Source: Cryptomeria japonica (taxonomy: Eukaryota; Streptophyta; Pinopsida; Cupressales; Cupressaceae). Taken from it: a stretch of DNA of 64,000 bases. The position numbers were made by a program, and so were the translations under genes. Each line of letters opens with the position of its first letter. Positions within the stretch are counted from its first letter, which is position 1. Below, in pieces: positions 12,420-23,145 of the stretch. The stretch lies in the NCBI RefSeq assembly GCF_030272615.1, contig NC_081409.1, positions 203,671,949 to 203,735,948 on the forward strand, read 5' to 3'. The notes below the pieces were generated by a model. That model did not search any database. It was not told the DNA's origin and saw only the letters and a list, made by a program, of their open reading frames with translations.

Positions 12420-12550
12420 CTAGGGTTTTTACCTGAAAATTAAATTATGTAGTTAGTTCTTGATTTAAGATTTTATAATTTAATCTCTACCATTGCAAGA
12501 CACTCCCTTAGTTGTGTAAGTTGAAGTGAGCACGAGGCCTAGATTTGAAC

Positions 12551-12565
12551 TTGGCTCTGATACCA
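12551..12565 (-). other. Primer binding site, initiator tRNA-Met
   Basis: On the minus strand the LTR end TTATTACA is followed by two bases and then TGGTATCAGAGCCAA, complementary to the 3' end of plant initiator tRNA-Met. It sets the element's orientation as minus. Confidence 0.93.
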
Positions 12566-12654
12566 CATGTAATAACCCACTATACTTAACTCAACAAAAA
12601 TTCTGACCCCTTTTTTTTTCTTTCATTTGTGTTAGATTCAATCGCATACTCTGG

Positions 12655-12808
12655 GCATCTATCCATTTGGATTAGGCATTCATCCATCCGGGATGAGCAT
12701 CTAACCACACGGGTTAGGCATCTGTCCATACGGGACAAGAGGTTTCATCTATCCAATACAAGATAGGCATCTACCCATACGAGGTAGGCATCTATCCAAT
12801 TTGGGATA
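12655..12808 (-). repeat. Hairpin array, second LTR copy
   Basis: The same succession of short inverted repeats as at 4058-4213. Two units have lost pairing (TATCC-AATACA-AGATA and CTACCC-ATACG-AGGTAG). These look like C-to-T or G-to-A decay in a silenced copy. Confidence 0.75.
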
Positions 12809-14539
12809 GGAGGTGCTCTGGCTAGAGACTTAGACTCATCGGGGCCATTCGAGTCCTGAGTCACTCACTAATTACTACACTCCTCGAATAGGAGTACACC
12901 GAGGTCATCATCCTTAGGAGAAATCAAAATAACATAATGCAAGCTTGAATTTCGCCTCGGAATTTGGCTTAAAGCCTCGGGAAGTCAAGCGAATCCATAC
13001 AGGATCCCTTCCGAGTATGCATTGAATTAATTTTTCCTTTATTTTCCTTATCTTTCAATTAGGAGGCTTTGAAATCCATCTATTATACCAAATCCTAGAC
13101 CCCATCCCGAACGCCCGAGTACTAGGGACAACTTCATCCCTAGACTGCCTACATACCCGTTTCGGCACGGGATCAAGGCGTAAAGTATGTAGTTCTATTT
13201 TCTAATCTATGGTTTAATGTAAATTGTTTGGTGGGTACACAACCCTTTCTAGGGTCAATGTCCCAGACAGTTTCTCTGCGGTTGCTACCCACGATGGTAG
13301 CACTTAAACAAAGGCTCAAGATGGCCTATTGCTTGTGGCCTAAAACAATTAGATCCTAATACCTATCATAAGCGTCACCCTTGACTCAATTGTCAATCGT
13401 CAACAACTCTTCGAGATTAAGTCAAATTTATAAAAGCATTTCACTCAATCAACCCTAAAGGGGTTTACTATGGTTTAATTAGCGGATGTAAAATCATTTA
13501 AGGATTATCTTATTAGATTATCGATCCAAGGTGGATTACCTGCCCCTTGGATTTTAACTTCCAAGTGTCCCTTATTACTCCTCGATGATTTATAGGGATG
13601 ATGCCACAAACGTCGTTGATGTAGCTTTATTAGGCGTTAAGTGCAGTAGTTCAACACGACAACATTACCCGTAAGCGTGATCCAGAGGCACTATAAATAC
13701 CAAACGCTGCTAGGTTCTTGTTTTCCAACTCCCTTTGTTAAGTTTTCTAACTAAGAGGTCTAACTCTTATATTCAAATGAAATTAACCCTATTCTAATGT
13801 AGATATGATGAAAACCAATATTGAGAATCAAGCCACAAAATAAACTCTACGTACAAAGAAAAAAAAAGTCTCTTAAACTAGAATAAATGAGAGATCTACC
13901 ATCTAACATCATGAATTATGCAACTAGCATGGATAAGTGAGAAGGTGTAACTTGTATAGAGATAACAAGAAAAGAAAGAAAAAAATAAAAGCGCCCCCAA
14001 TGGCATTAACTTCATCTTATTCTAAATTTACCTGTTTTGTGTTTCTTAAAAAAAACATTGATACTTAGAAAGGGAAAGAAAGATTTCTATAGTCAGCTTG
14101 ATCAAATCAAAATTCGAGAATTAAATGAATTATCTAATTAAAAGGGTCTACTTAGAGGAACTTTACGTTAAAATTATTGCGAATGAATTCCAATTAAATA
14201 TTCCTACTTAAGTTTTCCAAATCACTTTGACAAACAAAATTTCTCCATTTATCTAATTTTAATGTTGACTCAATTTTAGGGACCAATTCCGTTCTCCCCC
14301 TTTTAGAATTTACCATTGATAATAAAACTTGGTTTTTTTTCTCAAATAATTGTAAACATTCCTTTTTTTTATATATATATATGTATATTTTATATTATAT
14401 AAAACCCTCAAGTCATTAACACCATTATTATTTTATTTATTTATTATATCTCCCTTTTTTTCCATTTGTTATGTTTATATAAATGCAAAAATATAAATTA
14501 AGAAAAAAAGTAATTTGATACGAACATAATTTAAAATAT

Positions 14540-14710
14540 GACTTTTATTACCAAGCGGGGAGTGGGGCCATGGGTCCCATCACCACTGCGGACCTACAGG
14601 TGCAAGCCCACAGTGATGAGGGGACAGCCATGGGCCCCTCCACTCTCTCTGCGGCCACTACCGTAGCAATGACCACAGGGGTAGTGGAGAGTACCACTCC
14701 CTAGCGGATA
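14540..14710 (-). repeat. GC-rich double-hairpin island, second copy
   Basis: This corresponds to 5935-6105, with substitutions on both sides of the stem, for example CACTGCGG facing CCCACAGTGATGAGG, and a weakened second hairpin. Confidence 0.6.
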
Positions 14711-14802
14711 GATTAACTCCGCACCCCCCTTCGTTTGCCTATTTAATTTATTTTATATATAATTTTTTTTTTTAAACTACTTTATTTTATTTTTCCTATC
14801 TT

Positions 14803-14808
<6 letters not shown>

Positions 14809-14895
<87 letters not shown>
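14809..14895. repeat. (AT)n microsatellite
   Basis: TA dinucleotide run in the right LTR, shorter than its counterpart at 6223-6328. Confidence 0.97.
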
Positions 14896-14897
<2 letters not shown>

Positions 14898-15160
14898 GTT
14901 TATTCCATTTTTATTAACAATTTAAGAGGGGTATATAAAAATGTTATGATAAAAATAAAAATAAGAATCTACTCACATGTATGAAAGATAATAGAGAAAA
15001 TTGTTTCAGATGTTTTCACGGGAGCACAAAGAAAGATACATTATGCTTGAAATTGAGGCAAGCAAATACAACAGAGAGGAGATTTTATAAAATTTCTCTC
15101 ATGACAGCCATGTTCATTTATAGAGAGGAATGAATTAATTAAAGGTTTTAAGAAGACCAA

Positions 15161-15174
15161 ATCAAATATTAAGA
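15161..15174. repeat. LINE target duplication, left copy
   Basis: ATCAAATATTAAGA here faces ATCAATATTAAGA at 21386-21398, directly after the LINE's A-tail. The two differ by one base. LTR sequence continues on both sides, which defines the LINE insertion. Confidence 0.8.
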
Positions 15175-15590
15175 GAGGATGGCGATCGTGCGAGGGCTTG
15201 CAAGCAGTCGAGCTAGGGTTTCGCGGCCCTAGCTCGCAGGTGGTTCTAGTGCGGTATCATGCGGGGGTGGGAAGTGTAGGTGTCGGGGGAAGACTGTGGC
15301 GGAAGGTGCTAGTAGGGCTCGGCTATTGGTGTGGTGGTGGTGGTCGGGAGGTGTGGAGACTATGTGGGGGTGCGGTTTTAGCCCTCTGTGGCCGTGGCTA
15401 TCCCATGTGACAAGGATTTTCGGCGGGGCTCTCTTTGATGGTGCTGGTGAGGGGAGGTGCCTTGGGTGTCGAGCCTCCATGGGGAGCCCTTTGGGGTGTG
15501 GGCCCTTGGCCCTTTTGACTTTGTTATTTTTTAACTTTTTTATGCCTCGATTGCGAGTTTGGGTGGGGAGGCCTCGCAGGTTGCTCCAGC
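15175..15590 (+). promoter_or_regulatory. LINE 5' untranslated region (putative internal promoter)
   Basis: GC-rich sequence, rich in GGTGG and GGGG runs, lies between the left target duplication and ORF1. L1-type LINEs carry an internal promoter in this position; here that is inferred from location only. Confidence 0.4.
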
Positions 15591-15591
15591 C

Positions 15592-16977
15592 ATGGATTTT
15601 CGTGTTGTGGTGGGCTCAAAACCCCCACTTCAGAGTGTGAAGACGTTTAACAATAATCTCTTCTCTTCTGATTCGAGATCTGGGAGTGTTGGTAGCTCTC
15701 GAATGGTGAAGATTAATGGTTGTTTGGAGAGATGCAGTGAGAGGCCGAAGCTGATCATTCCTCCTGAGATAATAGCTGAAGACATTGAATATTTTTCAAA
15801 TCACTAGCTATACTGCAAGTTTTTGGGAATGAGGGTTTCCTTGCAGTTTTTGGAAAACTGGGCACAGTGGACTTGGGCACCGGAAGGGGAAATGGAGATT
15901 ATGCTTCTGGCAAATAACTACTTCATGGTTACTTTCAACTCCATGGAGGGTCGCAATAGGGTCTTTGAAGGAGGCCCGTATTTTTACAACCAGGTGGGAT
16001 TATTCATCAAACCTTGGCATGCGGGGTTTAATCCTTCAGAGGAGCTCCCAAATAGGGTACTAGTGTGGGTTCGGTTACCACATCTTCCAGTGGAATGCTG
16101 TCAGGAGGATGTGCTACGGATGCTTGCCGCTCTGCTTGGGAGGCCAGTGGGATCTTCTTCGCAAGCTTTGGGGAGAAAGGTAATGACCTTTGCATGTATC
16201 TGTGTTGAAATAGATCTTAGTAAACCCTTGCCAGATGCTATAGATATGTGTATAGGCTCTTATTCTTGGGTTCAACAGTTAGATTATGAGACTTTACCAT
16301 TTCGCTGCCGTCCGTGTCATGAGTATGGTCATTTACAACGTAAGTGTCCTGGATACAAACTGATGGTACGACAACCTCAACAGTTAGAACCGAGCCTTGA
16401 TAGGGCTGAGAAAGGGAAAGCTGCCATGTCGATTGTGGTAGAGGGTGTTGATGGTTTTGTCTCAGTTAAGACAAAGAACAGGAACAGAGGACAAAAGAGG
16501 CCCTTATAGGAGAGATGTGAGGAGGATACCTTTAACAGATTTGAGGCCTTGGATGACATGAGCCATCAGGAAGTAAATCCAAGGTTAACCCCTCTAGATC
16601 AAGGGGCATCAGGAGGAGTCCCGTAAAGTGTAATGGAGGAGTCTACCCAGGCCCTGCTGGTGGTTGGAAGCCAGCAGATGGAGATGGACCAAATAGTAGG
16701 GGTACAGTGGGGCCTGGCTCCTGGTATTGAAGTGAATTTGGCTTAGGGGGAGGGTTCTTCGATAGCTTTGAAATTGGAACCGGCTGGGGTTAAAAATAAT
16801 AAGTCCTTCGTTCTCCTAGGTCTACATCAGAAAGATATTAAGAAAAGTGCTTCAGAGAAGAGCTCAAAGGTTGGCAGAAAGAAGGATTTGCATAAGATCA
16901 AATTGATGGGAGAGAATTTGGTTGAGTGAGGGACAGTAAAGACTCTAGATTCGCACTTTTCCAACCCTCCTAAATGA
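15592..16977 (+). pseudogene. LINE ORF1 (DUF4283 and CCHC zinc knuckle)
   Basis: The frame opens MDFRVVVGSK near 15592. The DUF4283 fold follows: LIIPPEIIAEDIEYF, then a TAG at 15805-15807, LQFLENWAQWTW, FYNQVGLFIKPW, VLVWVRLPHLPVECC. A zinc knuckle CRPCHEYGHLQRKC lies at about 16306-16350. A TAG at 16507-16509 and later stops interrupt a low-complexity tail that remains in frame to a TGA at 16975-16977. That TGA overlaps the ORF2 start as ATGA. ORF1 proteins bind the LINE RNA. The retained frame beyond each stop points to point mutation, not rearrangement. Confidence 0.85.
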
Positions 16978-19900
16978 TTGTGTTGTCATGGAATGTAAGG
17001 GGCTTGAACAACGGCCCTAGACAAAAGGTTGTTCGGGATTTGATTAGGAATCATTCACCTGATGTCCTATTCTTGCAAGAAACTAAACTTTCGGTGGAGA
17101 GTATGATGGGTCTCGTGCCAAAGCTGTGGAGGCGAGGCGAGTGTCAGTGTGTTGGGGCATCTAGTTCCTCCAGAGGGGTGGCCTGTCTTTGGAACCCTTT
17201 AAGGTTCCGCCCTGTCTGGTGGGCTACCTCCAGATCCTCGTTATCTGGGGTGCTATCTAGTCTTGAGACTGGGGAATTCATCTTGTTTTCGAACATCTAT
17301 GCTCCCACTGATCTTCAGGGTAAGCAAAAATTAAGGTCTCATGTTTCTGGTATGCGAAGGTTGGCCCCTTTTCATCCTTGGATTATGGCAAGAGACTTCA
17401 ATGCCATCCTGGAGTTGAGTGAAAAGAAGGGGGCTGTAATGCAGTTGGAACCTTCTTCTTTCCTTTTTCAAGATAGTATCTCCTTGCTGCAGCTAATTGA
17501 CATCAAGCCTGGCAATGGTTTGTTCACCTGGAACAATAGGAGGGTGGGAGAGTATTGGATTGCAGAACGGTTGGATCGTTTTCTAGTTTCTAGATTTTGG
17601 ATTGGCGGGGGGTGGTCCACAAGCTATGAGATTCTTGACTGGAGAGGGCCGGATCATTGGCCCATCAAGCTAGTTTCTTCTTCGGCTCGGGTAGCTCGTT
17701 CGCCTTCATTCAAATTCCAACTTATGTGGCTTCGGGACCCTTCTTTGCACATTGTTGTTGCGGAATGGTAGAGGAAAGGGAGGTCAGCCTTTGGCACTGC
17801 CATGTACTCTTTTTCCAAGCAACTGCAATTTGTTTAGCTTTAGCTTAAACAATGGAACCGACAAAGTTTTGGGAACATTTTTCATGAGAAGAACGGTGCT
17901 CAAATTGTGCTAAATGAGATCACCAATGAAATCAGAGATCATGGTTTGTCTGAGGACTTGCTTAGAGAGGAAGACAGGGTTGTCAAGGTGGTAGAGGAAT
18001 GGGAGCTTAGGGAAGAAATATATTGGAAGCAAAGAGCTCGTATTAATTAGCTGAAGGAGGGGGACAAGAACATTGCTTTCTTCTTCAACTCAGTGAAAGC
18101 AAGGAGACATGAAAATTCCATTCATGTTCTGGTTAATGATAGAGGTGAGCAGTGCTTATCCTTGCAGGAGATGTCTAGGGAGTCACTGCAGTTTTTCCAG
18201 TCCCTCTTTAGGGAGGACTCTCAGGGGGAAACAGTGGAGGAGAATCTGGTTCTGGCTTGCATTCCTTCTCTTGTCTCGAGGGAGATGAATGAGCAGCTTT
18301 TATGTCCTATTTTGCTGGAAGAACTTGAGAGGATTGTCTTCCACATGAGGAAAGGAAAGGCTCATGGACCAGATGGGTTCCCGGTTGAATTCTTTCAAGA
18401 GTTCTGGGATATTATCAAGCTGGATTTATTGGAAGTAGTCCAGGAGTCCCAGAGGAATAAGCAGATGCTTTGGGCATTCAATGCGACCTTCATTGCTCTA
18501 ATCCCCAAGTGTGAAGGGGTTGACCGGTTAGGCCAGTTCCGCCCTATCTCTCCCTACAATGTGATTTATAAGATCATCTCGAAGCTGATAGCGGATAGAT
18601 TGAAGAAGTGCCTGGGGAATGTTATTTCTGAGGAGCGGAGTGGGTTTGTGGAAGGGCCCCAAATTCAGGATGGGGTGGTCATTGCTACAGAGACCATTCA
18701 TTCTATGGCAACCTCTAAGGAAAAAGCTATGTTTATCAAGCTGGATATGGCTAAGGCGTACGATAGAGTTTGGTGGTCCTTCCTTCAGAAGATCCTCAGG
18801 GCTTTTGGTTTTGCTGACGAGTGGATCCAGTGGGTTATGAGTTGTGTTAAGTCCACCTCTTTCTCTGTGCTTATCAGTGGGGACCATACTGAGATGTTTG
18901 GTGCTTCTAGGGGTCTCCACCAGGGGGATCCCCTCTCCCCTTATTTATTCATTCTTCTTGCTAAGGGTCTGGGGAGGCTGATTAAGCATAATGTGGGCCT
19001 GGGTATTATTCAAGGTCGGATATGGGGTAATGACTTGCAGCCGCAATCTTATTTGTAGTTTGTGGATGACACAACCCTTATGGGGCTAGCTCAAATCAAC
19101 GAAGCTACTAATCTACGTAAGGTTCTGGATGTTTATCTTGCGGCTTCTGGCCCGTTGATCAATGAGGATAAATCTTCTATACTCTTTTTCAACACTCTTG
19201 AATCTATTCAAAGGAGGATTGCTCTTATCTTGAGATTCCAAGTTGGCTCCCTGCCCTTGACTTATTTGGGTATTCCTATTTCTCCTGGCAACCCTCCTAG
19301 GGAGTCGTGGTAGGGGATCTTGGATAAATTCCGCTCGAAGGTTGATCACTGGACTCATAGATGATTATCCTTTGTTGGGAGGATTCAACTGATTCAGTCG
19401 GTGGTTCAGGCTCTTTTGATATATCGATGTATGCTTCAGGTGGCTCCTAAGTGGTTCTTGAAGGGTTTGGATTCTCTGGCTAGGCAATTCTTATGGGCAG
19501 GTAATCTCTCCTCTTCCAAATGGAGTCTGGTCAATTGGGACCTAGTGTGTAGCCCGAAGGAGTCGGGGGGAGGCTTAGGTTAAGGCAATCTATTCTTTTT
19601 GCGGAAGCACTTGCAGCTAAATTGTACTGGAGGTGGTGTGTTGAGCAAGATCGAGGCTGGGCTAGGATTTTGGCCAACAAATATATGCAAAGGATCCCGA
19701 TGGAGAAAATCCCTAGATATCCGATTGAAGGAAAGGGCTCATCGATCTGGTATACTCTCAAGAGGGGGGATTCTCTCATTAAGGCAGGACTTTTTTGGAT
19801 CTGCAGAAGGGGGGAAGAGGTCCTTTTCTAGAATGATTCTTGGGATGGATACCCTCCCATCCTTGATCAGTTTCCTAACCTTGGGAACCTGTGTCAGAGG

Positions 19901-21254
19901 TTTTTGGAAGCAGGATGGTCAATGGTGAGTGACTTTAAGGTTGTTTATAGGTGCGGTCGACTGGATTTGGAGTAGTGGAAGACTCCCAATGAATGGCCGG
20001 TTGTTGGGATGGAGGAAGATTGTGCTGAGTTGCAAGGCATTTTGGCGAATAGACATTGTAGCTCCCTTAAGGGTAGGAATGGGCTTGCTTTGTCTCCAAA
20101 TCCTAAGGGCGTTTTTTCAGTGGCTAGTGGATACCGGGAATTGTTGAGCCCAAGACTTGAGGGAAGAGAAGTGAACTGGTGAAAACAGGGGTGGAATAAT
20201 GTTTCTTGGCTGAAGTGTAACTGCTTTTCTTGGACTTTGGCTTGGAATAGATGTCTAACTTGGGACAATATCCGCCAGCAAGGATTCTTTGGGCTTTCTA
20301 TCTGTGTTTTGTGTGGTAACGGAGAGGAAGATTCCTCACACCTGTTCTTCAGATGCCCCTTCTCTATGCTTATCTGACACTATTGGTGGGGGGTGTGGAA
20401 GCATCCTTGTGTCCATGTGGATTCTCTGGTGGAGTTTTGGAGCAGTTTGGGCAGACCTCCTACCCCATCCTCCTTCCTCCAGACTATCTGGTATATTGGG
20501 CCCATCTTCATTCTATGGCACATCTAGCTCGAAAGGAATAGGAGGATCTTTCGTGAGGCCAAACTGTTTGTTCAACAAGTTTGGAATAGGATCACTGCTA
20601 TGATTCGAGAGACAGTGGAAGCTAAATGTGAGGTGAATTTCCCGCTGGGTAGAGATGAGGCAGATATTGTGAGTAGGCTTGGCTTGCAGAAGTTGTCTCC
20701 TGCCTCTGCTTGTGTCAGGAGAGGTAGACAGGCTATGAAGAAGGTGCAAAGGGTGGGAAGGTGGATACCCCCTCAGGATGAGTTTATCAAGATTAAAACT
20801 GATGGCTCATCTAGTGGTAACCCAGGCCCTGCTGGAGTAGGTGGTGTTGGCAGGAATAGTAGGGGGGAGGTAGTTTTCTTCTTTTCGGTGCATAAAAGGT
20901 GGCAGTCTAATAATTTTATGGAGGGTTTTGCGATTCTTTATGCACTTGAGCGGGCTATGGCATTGGGTTGTAAGAAGGTTATTTGTGAATCGGATTCACA
21001 AATTGTTGTTAACTTGTTGTCTGAGCAGAAGGTGAGTGGGATTCAGTGGCACTTGGCAGGGACTGTTCATCAGATTCTCCAAATTAGCTCTTTAATGGAG
21101 CAGGTGTCCTTCATCCATATTCCTTGAGAATGGAATGGAGCGGCTGATTGTTTGGCCAAGTAGGCCTCGGAACATGATAGTGATTGGAAAGTTGAAGGTT
21201 GGGAGCTTCTCTCTGGAGATTACTGTCAGGAACTGTAGAAGTTTTTCACTGAGG
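16974..21254 (+). pseudogene. LINE ORF2 (endonuclease, reverse transcriptase, RNase H)
   Basis: ORF2 starts at the ATG of the ATGA overlap. The endonuclease has SWNVRGL, E36 in LQETK, YAPTD, RDFNAIL (normally GDFN) and DHWPI. After TAG stops near 17769 and 18048, the RT has AHGPDGFPVEFF, IALIPK, RPISPYNVIYKIISK, IKLDMAKAYDRVWW, GLHQGDPLSPYLF and FVDD, with a TAG directly before FVDD (19057-19059) where Q is expected. Near 19583-19620 the frame shifts. The rest is in one frame: a zinc region ending CVLCGNGEEDSSHLFFRC (about 20303-20356), then RNase H (KTDGSSSGNPGP, EGFAILYALERA, ESDSQ, EWNGAADCLAK). Confidence 0.88.
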
Positions 21255-21385
21255 ACATGGATGGTTTTGAAGCTGGATGATCTGTGGCTGGGTTGGTGGT
21301 TCTTCTTTGGGCCTAGGGGCTTTGGTTCTCTTTGTAATTCTTGTGATTGGTTTTCAATAAATTTTTTACCCTTTTAGTAAAAAAA

Positions 21386-22679
21386 ATCAATATTAAGACA
21401 AGGAAAAAATGGATTTACTCTCAAGATTTAAATAAGTTTTGGTACACGTGAACAGATTTAAAATCAAAGGAAGAGATTTTCATTTGAATGATTTTCACAT
21501 GAAGAAAACAAGATTCTTACAGTAAGTTTTATTCACAGGAAAGAAAAGAGTAAAACAAGAAAACAAGATTTGAAATTAATCTTTAAACCCATTAAGTTTT
21601 CATTCACAAGAAAATATGAGAAATTAATTAATTTATTTTTATTCACAGTAAGATTTACTCACAGGAAAGAAAAGAATAAAACAAGAAAACAAGATTTGAA
21701 ATTAATCTTTATTCCCAATAAGTTTCATTCACAGGAAAACAAGATTTCATACATGAGAAATTTATTTATTTATTTATTCTTATTCACAGCAAGATTTACT
21801 TACAGGAAAGAAGAGAATAAACAAGAAAACATGATTGAAATTAATCTTTATTTCCAATAAATTTCATTCACAAGAAAACAAGATTTCATACATGAGAAAT
21901 TAATTTATTCACAACAAGATTTACTCACACGAAAGAAGAGAATAAACAAGAAAACAAGATTGAAATTAATCTTTATCCCCAATAAGTTTCATTCACAGGA
22001 AAACAAGATTTCATACATGAGAAATTAATTTATTCACAACAAGATTTACTCATAGGAAAGAAGAGAATAAAACAAGAAAACAACATTCAATTAAAAGAGG
22101 AGAACCTGGATACTTGAAGCTTGATGTGGAATCCCCTCCGAATTCTTCAACTAGCCTCCCTTGATCCTTCCTTGCAACTTTTTTTGAATTTCTTCAAAAA
22201 CAACTACTTAACAATCCTACAATGAAATGTGACTACCCAAAAAAAAAACAAAAAAAAAACTACTACTTGAGAAAAATTTTCTTCAAAAAAATAATCTAAC
22301 TCCCTCTTTTTGAAAATTGCATACAATATATAGGAAAAACCCCTTAACTCCATTATCTAGAGAAATTAATCGAAAATGAGATTCTTTTTCCAATATTGGA
22401 TCCATGCAAAATTGATTAATATCCTAGTGGGGGGAGTTACATGCAAGGGAATTAAAGAATGAAGATTCCTCTAGAAGCTTCTAATTTCTCCTACAACATG
22501 TGCCAAATTGGAAATGGGAAAAATAAATAATGCCTATTTAAATTATATTCTCCAAGTGTGTATGTGGGTCCATTATTTAACCTTATATAATATTTATTCA
22601 CCCATATTCAATAGCTCAACCACAAAAAGATATAATAGTAATTGTATCAATTCAAAAGTGATAAGGGAGGGTTATGACA
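21386..22679 (-). repeat. Chromovirus 5' LTR, U3-side part
   Basis: It continues the right LTR after the LINE and matches 6596-7783 of the left LTR, including the repeat block at 21420-22095. It ends GTTATGACA at 22679, next to the CCTTG duplication. Confidence 0.92.
21420..22095 (-). repeat. Tandem imperfect repeats of about 130 bp in the LTR
   Basis: Same repeat phrases as at 6640-7205, with a somewhat longer array here. Confidence 0.72.
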
Positions 22680-22684
22680 CCTTG
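22680..22684. repeat. Target site duplication CCTTG, right copy
   Basis: Matches 3976-3980 exactly. Confidence 0.9.
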
Positions 22685-23145
22685 CGTCGATAAAGGACAA
22701 TCATGAGCCAAGATGTCAATGGAAAGTGTCATTTACATTTAAAAGGGAGACTCTCATGGTCAAGCAACTAAGTCCAAGGTCTATGGACTTACAATCAAAA
22801 GTATATAACTGTGAGTATATCAATATCTATAAAAATACAATAAAATATATTATGTCCCATGTAAGTAGTAGAGTCAACCTTCAAGAAGTGGCCAATAGCA
22901 TTACCAATGGTCGTATAACAAGAATCTTCTCAAAAATAGAGGTGAAGATTCAAAAGCGAAATCCATACATGTATAAGTTTGAGAGGCTCAAAGAGAGGGT
23001 TGAAGAAGATATACCAAGGCTTAAATGAGAAAGAGTGCTCTCGCCACACAAATAACCTATCATTAGGAACCAAATCCTTATCCTTTGAAGCAACAAAAGA
23101 CGCATTGATGAAGCCCCCAACACGAATAGTTTGTCTGATGCTCAA
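22680..23145 (-). pseudogene. DUF4283/zinc-knuckle pseudogene, N-terminal part
   Basis: Read on the minus strand from 23145, the sequence has the order of a plant DUF4283 domain: DRLFVWREHSFSFKPW, IHVWISLLNLHLYF (compare VWVRLPNLPLHFW), a stop at 22930, then IGNAIGHFLKVDSTTY, FIDIDI, and a knuckle remnant FKCK followed after a frameshift by LAHDCPLSTQ. It then meets the chromovirus duplication and continues at 3980. It resembles LINE ORF1 or the related host DUF4283 proteins. Several stops and one frameshift show it is dead. The start codon is not identifiable. Confidence 0.65.

Larger units (their letters stand above)
12568..15174 (-). repeat. Chromovirus 5' LTR, U5-side part
   Basis: This matches 3981-6605 of the left LTR in the same order, including the hairpin array, the GC-rich island and an (AT)n run. 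It is interrupted at 15174 by the LINE and continues at 21386. Confidence 0.92.
15175..21385 (+). mobile_element. L1-type LINE with RNase H, inserted in the chromovirus LTR
   Basis: This is a 6.2-kb insertion bounded by a 13-14 bp target duplication and ending in a short A-run after CAATAAATTTTTTACCC. It carries ORF1 (DUF4283 plus CCHC) and ORF2 (APE-type endonuclease, RT, zinc-binding region, RNase H). It is full length in layout but has several in-frame stops, mostly TAG, and one frameshift in ORF2 near 19600. It is GC-richer than the LTR around it. It is younger than the chromovirus it interrupts and lies in the opposite orientation. Confidence 0.93.

Noticed and set aside
12551-12565. tRNA gene fragment
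   Set aside because: Only the 15 bases complementary to the tRNA 3' end are present, in the exact PBS position; no cloverleaf.
15229-15480. Pro/His-rich minus-strand frame
   Set aside because: It is antisense to the GC-rich LINE 5' region, an effect of base composition.
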